This document shows, piece after piece, positions 45,239-55,617 of a stretch of DNA of 64,000 nucleotides (positions are counted from its first letter, which is position 1; each line of letters begins with the position of its first letter). A program made the translations under genes and the position numbers. The stretch is from Armigeres subalbatus (Eukaryota > Arthropoda > Insecta > Diptera > Culicidae), in NCBI RefSeq assembly GCF_024139115.2, contig NC_085140.1, forward strand, positions 29,313,806 through 29,377,805, in the 5' to 3' direction. A model generated the notes under the pieces. The model was not told the origin of the DNA. It did not search any database and was given only the letters and a program-made list of their open reading frames with translations.

Positions 45239-45429
45239 TGTATTAATAATAACTAAAAGCGTAACATAGCAAATAAGGATGATAGTGTTAAGAAAACACG
45301 GAACACCTAGTCTAAGAGATGAATGCATGTATTAGATAATTAGCAAATAAAATTAGTTAAAAAAAAAAAAAAAAAAAAAAACAAAAAAAATAAGCAAATC
45401 AATTTCTCTTTCATTGCTTAGCAGGCCTG

Positions 45430-45560
45430 ATAGCGGGTCACTTTTTAGTGACTTGGTCACTTTTTTCGGGCAAGTCACTAAAAAGTCTCTTTTTTCGACC
45501 TCAAGTCACTAAAGTCACTTTTTCTCGCAAAAAGTCACTATTTTCAACTATTTTGAAACT
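45430..45560. repeat. Cluster of AAGTCACT / AGTGACTT motifs
   Basis: GGGTCACTTTTTAGTGACTT is followed by GGTCACTTTTTTCGGGCAAG, TCACTAAAAAGTCTC, AAGTCACTAAAGTCACTTTT and AAAAGTCACTATTTTC. The motif occurs about eight times in both orientations over 130 bp. The family was not recognised. Confidence 0.5.
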
Positions 45561-45571
45561 ATTGACTAAGA

Positions 45572-45870
45572 TTTTGCCTTTCTCGTACAACAAAGTTGTA
45601 CCGAAAGGCTATCATTTCACTCCGAAAACGACCTTTTTATCTAGGACTCGTAGACCCTAGTGTTATATACCAATCGACTCAGCTCGACGAACTGAGCAAA
45701 TGTCTGTCTGTCCGTGTGTGTGTCCGTGTGTGTGTGTGTGCGTATGTGTGTGCACACTAAAACATTAGCCAACTTTTCTAGTACTAAACCTTAATCGATT
45801 TTACCGCAGCAAGTTGCATTCGATGGAGAATGTTTTCTTTTTGTTCACTATTGAATTTCAAAACGGTTGA
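45572..45870 (+). repeat. Dispersed CTTTCTCGTA repeat with GT-rich microsatellite
   Basis: TTTGCCTTTCTCGTACAACA, CTATCATTTCACTCCGAAAA, GTTATATACCAATCGACTCA, GCTCGACGAACTGAG, a GTGTGTGTGTGTGCG stretch, then GCAGCAAGTTGCATTCGATG. Same order as the 31.85 kb copy. Confidence 0.75.
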
Positions 45871-46200
45871 ACTTCGCAAAAAATAGTAAATATTCAAATA
45901 GTTATCACATATGATTATTTCGGTATGAAATGCTCTCGGATGACAAGGTTATGTTCTCCCAAGACACAATTCGAAACTGACAGCATTCAGTTTTATAACA
46001 AGTTCAGTCTCAGCATCATGATGTCACATGAAAAGGCCTTTTCCATCGTACACCGGAAGAAAATGTAGCTACACAGAAAATATAAACCCATAATGAGATA
46101 AAAAAATACCCATTTTGAGGTTTTACGCACGGTAAAATTGGAATACTAATTTTCGGAGTACTTTCAATTTTCGGAGTAATAATCAATTTAAATAAAAATG

Positions 46201-46582
46201 GAGTCTGTTCAAATTTGACGTAACGCAATGGGGGGTGGGGGGTTGTTCGATTTTTGTTACGCTTTATTAAGCAAAATAGAGCAGTGGGGGTCCTTCGAAA
46301 CATTGTTACGCGGAAGAAGTTATTTTCACAGAGAAAAAAAAAATTATTCCAAAAATATTCATTATCTTTAAAAAGCATGAATCATACAATAGATAATAAT
46401 TTATTGCATCGTCGACGGAACCTTCAAATTCTACACAAATTAGGATCTTTTCATAAAATAGCATTTGTTACGCGTTACGCATAGGGGTGGGGGTGATTCT
46501 GAAAATTGTAACGGATTGTTACGAGGGGTGGGGGGTTCTCAAAAACAACATTTTCCACGTTACGTAATATATGAACAGGCTC
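46201..46582. mobile_element. MITE, GAGTCTGTTCA / ACGTAACG type
   Basis: The left end is GAGTCTGTTCAAATTTGACG followed by TAACG. The right end is CGTTACGTAATATATGAACA followed by GGCTC. G-rich tracts (GGGGGGTGGGGGG, GGGGTGGGGGGTT) lie close to both ends, as in the other ACGTAA families. Confidence 0.7.
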
Positions 46583-46608
46583 ATACCTAAAAAAGCGATC
46601 CTTCATAT

Positions 46609-46864
46609 TTCTAGAGTGCTTTGAAAATAGGTCGTATGTGCAAAAGAGAGTCTCTCTTTGGATCTATTCTCTTTCGATTATTACGAAACTATACAACAGT
46701 TTACTTCGAATTTCTTGGCAGGTATACAAAGACAATAGCTTTGTCTATCATGCTGAAGTAGAAATGTAGCAAAACATGCCAAACTAGCCGATATATTAGC
46801 GAAAGAGAGCGTGATCAAAGAGAATCTCTTTTGCACATACGACCTATTCTCAAAGCAATCTAGA
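46609..46864. mobile_element. Inverted-repeat element, ~65 bp arms
   Basis: Left CTAGAGTGCTTTGAAAATAG, GTCGTATGTGCAAAAGAGAG, TCTCTCTTTG is mirrored by CAAAGAGAATCTCTTTTGCA, CATACGACCTATTCTCAAAG and CAATCTAG. The spacer is ~115 bp without an ORF. Confidence 0.7.
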
Positions 46865-46884
46865 TTTATTATTACCGAGGAGTA

Positions 46885-47300
46885 CCTGAATAGAAAATAC
46901 AATAGAATTACATTAAAATATTATAAAATTACTATAGATTTTATTTATGAACAACCAATTCTATTGTTCTTCTATTGTACCAATTAATTTTCCTTATTGT
47001 TGTTCCAATAAACGTACAATAAAATCTATTAGCAGAAAAATGTTGACAATAGAATTACAATAAATTCTATTGTAATTGCAAACATTTGTTCGAGAAACAA
47101 ACGATTTTTATTGTTACGGTAACTAACGACCCTATTTTCTATTGTAAAACTTCCATTTACAATAGGATTTATGGTGGAAAACAATATTCTTAATTGTTAT
47201 TCTATTGTGAGCCACAATAGAGTTTATTGTAATTACAATTAAATTTATCGTATTGTTACAATACTTTTTATTGTAATTCTATTGGACTTTTTTCGGGTGT
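46885..47300. repeat. AT-rich block of CAATAGAATT / AATTCTATTG motifs
   Basis: ACAATAGAATTACA and its complement TGTAATTCTATTGT or close variants recur at least ten times in both orientations over ~400 bp. The block ends TTTTTCGGGTG. It could fold into many alternative hairpins. The family was not recognised. Confidence 0.55.
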
Positions 47301-47358
47301 TTTTCACTTTTTCGAAATTGTATACAGTATCCCCCCGCTGATCCTTAACTAACTTGAT

Positions 47359-47547
47359 ACAAGATATTTTAGTTACTAAATAAAGATTGTTGCTGTCCGG
47401 AACATCTTTTGCTGGCGAGGGTAGGGGATCTAAATGTCAATGAAGAAAAAATACATACGATTTGACAGTTTAGTACCACACATGTTTCGGACAGCAGAAC
47501 AAAGGGAACCGAAGCAACAATCTTTATCTAGTAACTAAAATATCTTT
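47359..47547. mobile_element. MITE with 9-bp target-site duplication, copy 1
   Basis: The TIR AAGATATTTTAGTTACTAAA, TAAAGATTGTTGC is mirrored by GCAACAATCTTTATCTAGTA, ACTAAAATATCTT. The flanking 9-bp repeat TAACTTGAT (47350-47358 and 47548-47556) is of the length expected for Mutator-type transposition. A second copy is at 61113-61325. Confidence 0.75.
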
Positions 47548-47841
47548 TAACTTGATCCTTCGAGTTTGACATTTCACTTCAGCGCCTTCTGGTGACAATG
47601 TCATATGAATCATTGTTTCGTGTAACATTCTCGCAAGATGGTGGTAGAGGAGTTGAACGATGGATTTTTCAGAAAAATATTTAAGCTGTTACGTCTGTTT
47701 GTCTGTGGCATCATTATCGGTCGCGAGCATTTTAATCACTCGCGCAGCGCTGTCATTTTAGTTTCGTCACTCGTTTCTGTATAGGTCACTATTTTCGGCT
47801 CTCAATTGGGTTGCTGTATTCCGTACCGGTGACGTTTGACA

Positions 47842-48166
47842 GTATTGCTTTTTGCATTGAAACTTTTCGTTTCGTCACTGAAACCATTGACACTTGTCTT
47901 CAGCGACTGCTTCCGCGATAGAGCATTTGCACATTTCATTAACTCATACATCTATATTGCTGTCAAAATGTGCATTTGACAACTAAATTTTCAGCTAAAA
48001 GCTCTATTTTTTGACACCGGTGCACTCACACAACCAATCGACATCAGTTGTCAAAAAATCAGGAGTACCAACTTTACGACTATCTCCTTGTCGCCGAGTC
48101 TGGCGCTGAGTGCTCGGCGCGGAAACCCAAAGGTGGGAATAAAATTTTGGGGCTTATGCGCAATAC
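47842..48166 (+). repeat. ~325 bp repeat, also inverted at 60.22-60.54 kb
   Basis: It contains GCATTGAAACTTTTCGTTTC, ATTGCTGTCAAAATGTGCAT, and a 3' part reading SKNQEYQLYDYLLVAESGAE and CSARKPKGGNKILGLMRN in one frame without an ATG. The inverted copy keeps this frame with only YD to DH changed. The unit's function is unknown; it may be an arm of a larger transposon. Confidence 0.6.
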
Positions 48167-49402
48167 ATCAAATAGCAGCGCTCTTACCGCGCTACCAAAT
48201 TTGGTCGCCTGTCAGTCGCGCTACCAGGACTAATACCGGGATCCGACACTCGCGATTTTCTCGTGTTGCGCTTAATTCTCAATCGGTGTGTAGGTATACA
48301 ACTGAAAAGACACTAAAGACGCTGTCACTTTTCCGCGTGTTTCTCTCACCGTGCATTACTGACAGCATGATGTTTTTGTTATGCTTGTCAAACGCCCGAT
48401 TTTTTCTCTCTTCGATCTGTGATTTTTGTAAGTATTTCGTAAGTAATTTTCAATATAAGACGTGAAATAACATTGATTTAATTTCCGTTCCAAGGACGCT
48501 CGTCAGCGGTTATCCGGTTTTACAATCACGCTCTACAGCCGGATCTGGACTTAAACACGGCAGCACAGCAGCGTCCTTGCAAGAATCGCGCCTAGCGGCT
48601 GAATTTTTCTTCGGATATTTCTGCATCCTTTGATGACTTCCCTTCGCGCAGGCGGATTCTTCAAGTCCGAATCGCATGGACGCTATTAACTCTGAAATTG
48701 CTTAACCTTTCCGAAGCCACGATCGAAGAAAAGGGTTTAATGATGACAACGATGACACAATCGGGATTTTCATACAGCTGGACTGTGCGCTACCATAAAA
48801 CTTACTCCAGAAATGGATTTGATGTATCGTTGGTCCTGTCGGTCACATGAGTAGAAAGTAATTTTAAGGAATTTGGTCCAAATTTCAAACTATGGCCGCC
48901 ACAGTGAGTGAAAAGTTTTCTCCAAGGATTGCATCGAGGACAACCAATCGGACAGCGGGAAGCCCACGATTCCCACCTCGTTGGTTGAGTATCGCATCCG
49001 AGCGACTGTATCTGCACATTGAAAACTGCCGCCGGAGTTGGCCCAAGTGGTAAACACTGTCACTTTCCAGGGACTGCACCCGGCCCCATCCCTACCTGAG
49101 AAGACATTTCGTAACAGCGCCATTCCCGATCATTTGTAGAGGAAAGGATCGCACGTATCGAATTGCTCTGCAGGTATCGTTCTCATCTGTCACTTGTGAG
49201 CCCAAGCAGGGGAGATCTGGATCGTTGGTTATTTCAGATAATAGGAGTACGACATATTGTATTACTAAAATTCAAAAATACTCTGTTTATTAATAATTGA
49301 ATTCACTGAAATGCCATGGTGATCTATTTTTTTAGGTACAGTATTTAAGCTTCTAAAATAGAAATCGTCTAAATAAATCCCTATCATCCTCAAGGATCAA
49401 AA
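48167..49402. other. Unrecognised sequence
   Basis: Less AT-rich than its neighbours with several short frames on both strands (for example 48890-49123 minus), but no domain or splice structure I can defend. It may be a decayed gene or retroelement. Confidence 0.3.
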
Positions 49403-49410
49403 CCTTAATG

Positions 49411-49831
49411 CATGGTTTCCCAAACTGTGGATCCCGACCCCCAGGGGGGTCGCGCAGAACAAATATTAATTGCAGCTCGAATGCCGAACCTTTTGATCAT
49501 TTTTTCAGGAACATTATTTCAAGTTCAAACCGCATTTTATTTTAAATATCCATCACCACGCTATTTTATTCAAACATTTATGCCTTAAAGCTGTCCCCTA
49601 ATGTAGTAAAATAAAAACGCTAACATTTTGACAAACAATACCATGTTCGTCATTTTTTGCATTTGTACAGGTAACGTGAATATTTTGTATGTGGAAGAAG
49701 CCGAAACAGATGACATTCTGATTCAATTAATGCCTAATACTACTTGGTAAAATGCCTTTTTTATAGGTGGGTCGCGAGACATATATAATTTTGATAGGTG
49801 GGTCGCATACCCAAAAGTTTTGGAAGCTCTG
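49411..49831. mobile_element. Non-autonomous hAT element with 8-bp TSD
   Basis: The left end CATGGTTTCCCAAACTGTGG is followed by GTCGC; the right end GGTCGCATACCCAAAAGTTT is followed by TGGAAGCTCTG. The ends resemble the CAG-G-TTCC-AAA hAT terminal pattern. The 8-bp duplication CCTTAATG flanks both sides (49403-49410 and 49832-49839). The 421-bp interior has no transposase ORF. Confidence 0.85.
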
Positions 49832-49839
49832 CCTTAATG

Positions 49840-50322
49840 TATTCAAAGATTGTATTGAGGATTTATATCAAAATTATACTTTTGAGAAATATCTAAGAGG
49901 TGAGGTGAAACGGGCACGTTCCCACACGTGGACGTGGACCATATTGTTGTTTGATACATCAACAGACGACTCAGGTCCTAACGATGCTTATTCTAATTAA
50001 TACTAATAAAAGTCATGATAATGAAAACATTGTTAAAACCTGGGGCAACCTCGTTGGCGGTGGTTGATTTCTAGAAGTTGTGCCTACCTCCTTTCTGCTC
50101 ATAATCTTCTGTATTGTGGTCAGCACTTATAAATAAATAATGTGGGGGGCATACGAGAATTGAAATAATATTTGAAAGAAATAAGTGCCCAGATCAGGTG
50201 TCCGCCGGGCGAGGACAAATAAATCAACGGAACATATACCTATATAATAGTTTGATTGAATCGTTTTATTTTAATCCAGGAATTTCGTTTTTGAAGCCTT
50301 GCTTAATGTAATATCCTAAACT
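49840..50322. other. Intronic sequence without recognised features
   Basis: Nothing I can support. Confidence 0.35.
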
Positions 50323-50480
50323 TAGGGAAGATCCATTAATTACGTAACGCAAAAATTGGCCACTCCCTCTCCCCATGTCACACTTTTTGTATGAAGCATC
50401 TGAAAATTTATGGATTGTCACATTTCGAGCAACCCTCCCCTCCTCCTCAAAGTGTTACGTAATTTATGGATGCTGCCTTA
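50323..50480. mobile_element. MITE, GGGAAGATCCAT / ACGTAACG type
   Basis: The left GGGAAGATCCATTAATTACG followed by TAACGC is mirrored by GTTACGTAATTTATGGATGC followed by TGCC. C-rich tracts (CACTCCCTCTCCCC, CCCTCCCCTCCTCC) near both ends are the complement of the G-tracts in related families. Confidence 0.7.
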
Positions 50481-50638
50481 TAATAATATCAAATCTATCT
50501 TCGAAATATCGCAAGAGAGGTTATAACTAAATATGTTTGTGGTATAACTCTGCGTTGTATTTTGTCGACTTTCTGTGCCGCTAGGTTTTATTTTCTAAGC
50601 ATAAGATAATAAGGAGCTTGTTTCCAGCATCGCATAAC

Positions 50639-52458
50639 CAGGGTGGCCACCGAACCGGGAAAAACGGGAAAAGCGGGAAAAAGACGGGAAATTGAAGTCA
50701 CCGGGAAAAAAAGCGGGAAAAACCGGGAATTCAGGACATGTACCGGGAAAAAAATAATTACTTTCAATAAACGGAAGAATTTCGCATCATAGTTATAGCC
50801 ATTGCTCTTCTTCATGAGGGAGATAATTTTATTGAAGATGAAATAAGGTTTTTATTGAAGTGGATATAAGGAAAATAATTACTCTTTAATATTTATTAAT
50901 CAGTCGCATTCCAACTAGATTATTTGATTTCACAAAATGGTTTGTATGAAAAACAAAAAATAGGTGGATCTTTATCCCAAATCCAGTTTGTGTTGTTACT
51001 AGATCATTTTGATATTGTGTTATGAGGTACGCATAGAATCGAATTGCAAAATATTCATTCTTTTAATTGGATGTATTCAACTTTAAGTTATTCTTCATTG
51101 TCCAAGCTCGCCTTTTAGATGATGTACCTCTATTTGTTTGTATAAACTGCACAGAATTCGAAAGAATGGCGAATTGAAACCAATCTAGAGTTTGACGCTG
51201 CAATCAACTAAACGATTGAGAATAAAACCCGAGCGAGATCGAATCGGACCTAGTAATAGGGAACGGTTAGGCACTTCATAGCTCCTATTTCCAGCCCATC
51301 AAAAACAAAGCAATGAAAAGGAATTTGTTTTATTTCTTATTTTTGTGATTTTTTCACCAGTGAGCACACGTGTTAGCAAAATGAAGCGACGGGATTGGTG
51401 CTGTATTTCTTTGTTTTGCGATGAGATGAATATATGTTCAGTGATATATATTTCAACATATGTTCAAGAGTTGTTTAGAATTATATTTAAACATTCTACA
51501 AATCATTGAAAAATGGTAATCTTTTTGATACTTATCGTAAATATCTTTAAAAAATTCCAGCATCAAAACTGTTGTATTTGTTAAGATCAGTACTGCAATT
51601 TCTCATTTTCAATGAGTTATATTAAGCGTTGTTTACATTTTTGCCTCTTTGATGTTAGATCGAGATGTAGAAAGTCCATTGAAGTTGTTTTATAATTTTG
51701 TGGATTTTTAGGACACTGCTTTACTTACTTTATTGTTAAGTTCTAAGTTAAAAACATCGATTTTATTCGATTTACTTTATAAAAGAAAATTGTGTACCTC
51801 CTCACATAATTTTCCCAAAATTTGAAAAACTTTATCAGTTACACAAGTATTCTTTGAAATAGTCTAAGTAAGATCAAACAGCAGAGAGCTGGACACTAAA
51901 AATATTTCGTTTTGCTCTAAGAGGGAAGAACTACACTAGACTGGCAAGCAATATTCTTTGGCTCTGATGGAAACTTACGAAAGCTTGGCAACTAAGAAAA
52001 TAATCAAACCATTGTAACCATTATAGGGGCTTATGTTGTATTACCATTTTGATTAAATGCCTGTATTTCTTATGGAGAGCGATACCACAACAATAGAACA
52101 TTAGCACTAACGCAATAATAGACTCAAGGGACGCAATTTTTTTAAGGAAAATGTTGATTTTTCTTCATTTTGAATGGAATTTTGTTGAACAAAAGGTGTT
52201 CTAGTAGTTAATTCGAAGGGTTTTAACGGATCCACAATTGTTTTTAATGCTGTTATATCCCGAATGGACTATTTTAACACTACCGCAACATTAGGACATA
52301 CCACAACGATAGGACGTTTTACCCTAAAACCCTAAAGTTCAAAAACTCTTACAATGTAATTTTAAGGTTTAATAAAAACCGGGAAATTTTGACAAAATTT
52401 ATCGGGAAAAGCGGGAAAAAACCGGGAATTTGAAAATCGATTTTCAGTGGCCACCCTG
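50639..52458. mobile_element. Non-autonomous hAT-like element with CGGGAAAA-rich ends
   Basis: The TIRs are CAGGGTGGCCAC and GTGGCCACCCTG. Both subterminal regions are rich in CCGGGAAAAA and GCGGGAAAA (50653-50755 and 52380-52430), in direct orientation on the two sides. GCATAAC occurs at both junctions (50632-50638 and 52458-52464), overlapping the terminal G, so the exact duplication is uncertain. The 1.8 kb interior has no long ORF. Confidence 0.65.
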
Positions 52459-52820
52459 CATAACGCAAGACGGGGTGTAAACTCTGCGTTTTACAGTATA
52501 TTGTGGGCAGCTCCCGATTCGGTGTATTGCTGATTTGCTGCACTGTCGCGTGAGGCATGGTTGTCACGTGTTTCCCTTATGTTACCGACAGGGTAGTCAG
52601 GTACCTTTTTCGTTTTCAAGTGAAATTTTGAAGGTCGTCAAGGCGGTGGAGGGGCATCGCCCATGGGTGCCATGTGGCAGCGGTGTGGTGATAACTGTTT
52701 CGGGGCAGTTGGGATTAGGTTTTGACATTTATTAAAATGTTTATCATATGATTATTTGTATATGTACTTCATTCGTCATTTGTGTTCACCATATTTTTTT
52801 TCAAAACCTAATAACCAATA
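52459..52820. other. No recognisable feature
   Basis: Nothing I can support. Confidence 0.35.
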
Positions 52821-52949
52821 GGATTCATTCGTTCAGAAAATCGTTGTATTAACTAAATTTTCAAATGGCTATATCTCATAATCTCAACCGATTTTGTCAC
52901 TTGTCATAAGACGAGTTTGTACAATCCCATTTAATTCCACCACTTAATT

Positions 52950-53008
52950 GTACCTTGACAGATACGTATTTCGACCTCAACAGTAAGGTCGTCTTCAGTG
53001 TCTCGTAC
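52950..53008 (-). ncRNA. Hammerhead-like ribozyme motif, minus copy
   Basis: Identical in sequence to the plus-strand copy at 53176-53234 when read on the minus strand. It has stem I (GTAC/GTAC and GACA/TGTC), core CTGAAGA, stem II GACCT/AGGTC, GAAA, short palindromic stem III TACGTA and cleavage triplet ATC. Confidence 0.5.
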
Positions 53009-53022
53009 TTGACTCGACTTAG

Positions 53023-53161
53023 GTGCCCGCCAGAGTAGACGCGACGTGCGATGCGACGCGACGCGACTCACGTAAAAGAATAACAATCATTATCAACAGG
53101 CTGTCAAATTGCACTGTCGCGTCGCGTCGCATCGCACGTCGCGTTTACTCTGACTTCGCCC
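53023..53161. mobile_element. Palindromic MITE, GCGACGTGCGATGCGACGCG type
   Basis: The left arm GCGACGTGCGATGCGACGCG followed by ACGCGAC is mirrored by GTCGCGTCGCGTCGCATCGC followed by ACGTCGCG. The outer part is CCAGAGTA / TACTCTGA and GCCC / GGGC. It sits precisely between the two Penelope arms, with CTTAG on both sides as a possible duplication. Confidence 0.65.
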
Positions 53162-53175
53162 TTAGTCGTCGTCAA

Positions 53176-53234
53176 GTACGAGACACTGAAGACGACCTTA
53201 CTGTTGAGGTCGAAATACGTATCTGTCAAGGTAC
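53176..53234 (+). ncRNA. Hammerhead-like ribozyme motif, plus copy
   Basis: Stem I pairs GTAC (53176-53179) with GTAC (53231-53234) and GACA (53182-53185) with TGTC (53224-53227). The core CTGAAGA (53186-53192) fits CUGANGA. Stem II pairs GACCT (53194-53198) with AGGTC (53207-53211), followed by GAAA (53212-53215). Stem III would be the short palindrome TACGTA (53216-53221), and cleavage would follow ATC (C53223). One extra C (53193) between core and stem II is unusual. Type I hammerheads with very short stem III are known from Penelope-like elements, which fits the context. Confidence 0.5.
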
Positions 53235-53462
53235 AATTAAGTGGTGGAATTAAATGAGATTGTACAAACTCGTCTTATGACAAGTGAAGACATTCCACTA
53301 AAAGCTCAAAATAATTTTCTTGACGATTTTCTCAGTTTTTTCATCAACCTCTTAGCCATCTCTTCTTGTTTCTGGACATTACAAAATATTGCATCTAGGA
53401 GTGTTCAATTTTTAACTAAAGCTATGGGAGTAAAGCAACAGATTTAGAAAAATGCGATTTTA

Positions 53463-53634
53463 GGGGCCGTACACATATCACGTAAGCACTTATGGGGGAG
53501 GGGGGGGGGGGTCGGTCAATATCTTACGCTCCATATTAATAAAAATTCATTTGTATGAAAAAAAACTTACATAGGGGGGAGGGGGTTTCGAAAAACCCAG
53601 AAAAATTGCTTACGTACTAAGTGTACGACCCCGA
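53463..53634. mobile_element. MITE, GGGGCCGTACACA / ACGTAAG type, second copy
   Basis: The left GGGGCCGTACACATATCACG followed by TAAGC is mirrored by GCTTACGTACTAAGTGTACG followed by ACCCC. G-rich tract GGGGGAGGGGGGGGGG at 53494. It matches the 14520-14682 element. The insertion site in the foldback arm (GCGATTTTA|GAGATATA) is intact on the right arm. Confidence 0.8.
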
Positions 53635-53800
53635 GATATACTCATATTTCATTACCAAAAATAATATCTATTCATAAAGTGATGATAAAAATATTGGAAT
53701 TATATATAAAAGACATCACCTGGAACATAAGAACACATTTTGAGCATCCCTACTATCCATACGATGATAATTCTGTGCCTGATGGAACCACTTTATATTA

Positions 53801-54219
53801 CCGCCATCGGGGGTGACAATGGGTATGTGGGATGAGAATAGGTCATCGCTCTCACCGGCAGCCTGGAGGTCGGATAGCAAAATGGTTCAAGGTATCTACA
53901 CACTCAGTTTTTAATTTTGCAGCTCGGCAAAAATCCGCACAGCCGTCTTCCCAGCAAAATAAAAACTGATATCTCGGCAACAATGACGTTTGTTAGCTGA
54001 TTTTCGGCAAATTATTTGCTGATTTTCAGCAATTTTGACAGAAATCTCGGCAAAAAACATGTTTGCTGGGGCACGGCTGTGCGAAACTCGGTAAAAGTTT
54101 AGTAAAAAATTAAGTGTGTAGGTCTCAGATACATTTAATCTATTCTACAAGCATTTTAAGTACTTGAAACAGTGACCCATTATCATCCCCATTTGACCCG
54201 TTGTCACCCCCGACGACGG
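53801..54219. mobile_element. MITE with TA duplication, CCGYCRTCGGGGGTGACAA type
   Basis: The TIRs are CCGCCATCGGGGGTGACAAT and GTTGTCACCCCCGACGACGG, flanked by TA on each side (53799-53800, 54220-54221). The foldback right arm shows the empty site. A further MITE (53896-54121) sits within it. Confidence 0.75.
53896..54121. mobile_element. MITE, CTACACACT type, copy 2 (nested)
   Basis: Same family as 33172-33416. It has terminal CTACACACTCAGTTTTT and AAAAAATTAAGTGTGTAG and shared interior CAGCTCGGCAAAAATCCGCA. It lies inside the TA-flanked MITE above, so it arrived later. Confidence 0.8.
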
Positions 54220-55002
54220 TACAGGATATATGAGTCTTCAGAAAATGTTTTCAAGCATGTTGTCTTCCGTGAACTTGTTAAAATAAATGAAAACTATATA
54301 CGAAGCATGTGTGATAATAAATTATGATGTTCTAGGATCTCAAAACTGTCCTGGAATTTGAATCAAACGGTCTACCAAGTCAACCAAGGCTTCCATGATA
54401 TTACCCGCTGCGGTATCAACCCAATTATGTCCTCCGAGTATTTCTCTTTAACTTGCATCTCAATTCCAGGCATATGAGATATTGTAAGATCTCCAAATTG
54501 TCTTGGAGTTTGAGTAAAATGGTCTATCAAATCAACCAAGGCTTCCATAATGTCCCCCTGTCGCGGTATCAACCCAATTATGTCGTCTGAATATTTGTCT
54601 TTGTTAAATAGTATAATTTGAATCAAACGGCACACCAAGTCAACCAAGGCTTCCATGATATTCCCCGTTGCGGTATCAACCCAATTATGTCCTCCGAATA
54701 TTTGTCTTTAACTTGCATCTCAATTCCAGGCATATGAGATATTGTAAGATCTCCAAATTGTCTTCGAGTTTGAGTAAAATGGTCTATCGAATCAACCAAG
54801 GCGTCCATAATGTCCCCCTGCCGCGGTATCAACCCAATTATGTCCTCTGAATATTTGTCTTGTACTTACCTTTCAAAAGCATGTATATAAGATGTTATAA
54901 GATCTCCAAATTGTCCTGGAGTTTAAGTTAAATGGTCTACCGAATCAACCAAGGCTTCCATGACGTCTTTAGCCGCGATATCAACGCAATTATGTCCACT
55001 AA

Positions 55003-55097
55003 GGCCGATTTCTTCACCTCCGCTTAGTGCCTAAACCAGGTTTAGGCATATGGGTAAGCACCGCTTAAGAGTTAAGCGGAGGTGAAGAAATTGGCGC
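55003..55097. mobile_element. MITE, GGCCGATTTCTTCACCTCCG type, copy 1
   Basis: The TIRs are GGCCGATTTCTTCACCTCCG followed by CTTA, and TAAGCGGAGGTGAAGAAATT followed by GGC. TAA is duplicated at both ends. It is located at the centre of the foldback. Second copy at 62952-63047. Confidence 0.8.
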
Positions 55098-55617
55098 TAA
55101 GTGTATTTAGATTTCTTACCAAATTAACCCCGACTTGCATGATGTCCTTAGCAACGTTATCACTCCAATTGTGTTCTCCTAGTATTCATGTTTTACTTGC
55201 GATCCTCCGAATTGCCCTAGAGCAGGAATCAAACAGTCAATCAAATCAGCCTTGCCTGGAACTATCTCTCCAGCGAAGGTGTGTTTCCATTTGCGTCATC
55301 CGAGCTCATGTACAAACTTTGTTCATGAAAATGACATGTTCCAAGTCCCTCAAAATGCCATATGTCCTAGCAAAAGTGTGCAGCCAATCGCGTCCTCCAA
55401 GCCCATGCACATGTTTTGTACATGAAGATGCGAGATGCGATACTCGGAGGATATAATTGGATTGATACCGTGGCTGGAGACATGATGGAAGCCTTGGTTG
55501 ATTCGGTAGATCATTTGATTCACACTCAATGACAATGTGGAGATCTTACAACATCTCATATGCCTCTACTTGAGACGCAAGTGAAATACAAATACTCGGA
55601 GGACATAATTGGGTGTA

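Larger units (their letters stand above)
38584..45388 (+). mobile_element. Juan-like Jockey-clade LINE, nearly full length, interrupted by a Helitron
   Basis: The element begins GACCGCATCGTGCTTTCGTG and ends in an A-rich tail after an AATAAA (45346-45351). It is flanked by AATAAGCA on both sides (38576-38583 and 45389-45396), a target-site duplication of at least 8 bp. The A-run makes its length uncertain. Order: 5'UTR (~265 bp), ORF1 with CCHC knuckles, ORF2 endonuclease and RT, then a 3'UTR. A ~2.25 kb Helitron lies in the 3'UTR; without it the LINE is ~4.55 kb. Frameshifts in both ORFs make it inactive. The assignment to Juan rests on clade features plus recollection of the mosquito element. 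Confidence 0.85.
52896..53330. mobile_element. Head-to-head Penelope terminal-repeat insertion
   Basis: This block lies in the foldback left arm between CGATTTT (52889-52895) and a second CGATTTT (53324-53330), a likely 7-bp target duplication. Two arms (52898-53022 and ~53161-53286) are inverted copies differing by about one base over the outer ~64 bp. Each carries an identical 59-nt hammerhead-like sequence. A palindromic MITE occupies the space between them. The rest of the Penelope coding region is absent. Confidence 0.65.

Noticed and set aside
48802..49123. Several overlapping minus ORFs as a gene
   Set aside because: Three frames compete, with no domain, no splice sites and no consistent codon pattern; left as unrecognised sequence.
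53023..53161. CpG island at the CGACGCGACGCG stretch
   Set aside because: The CpG-rich words are the two arms of one short palindromic MITE, not a promoter-like region.
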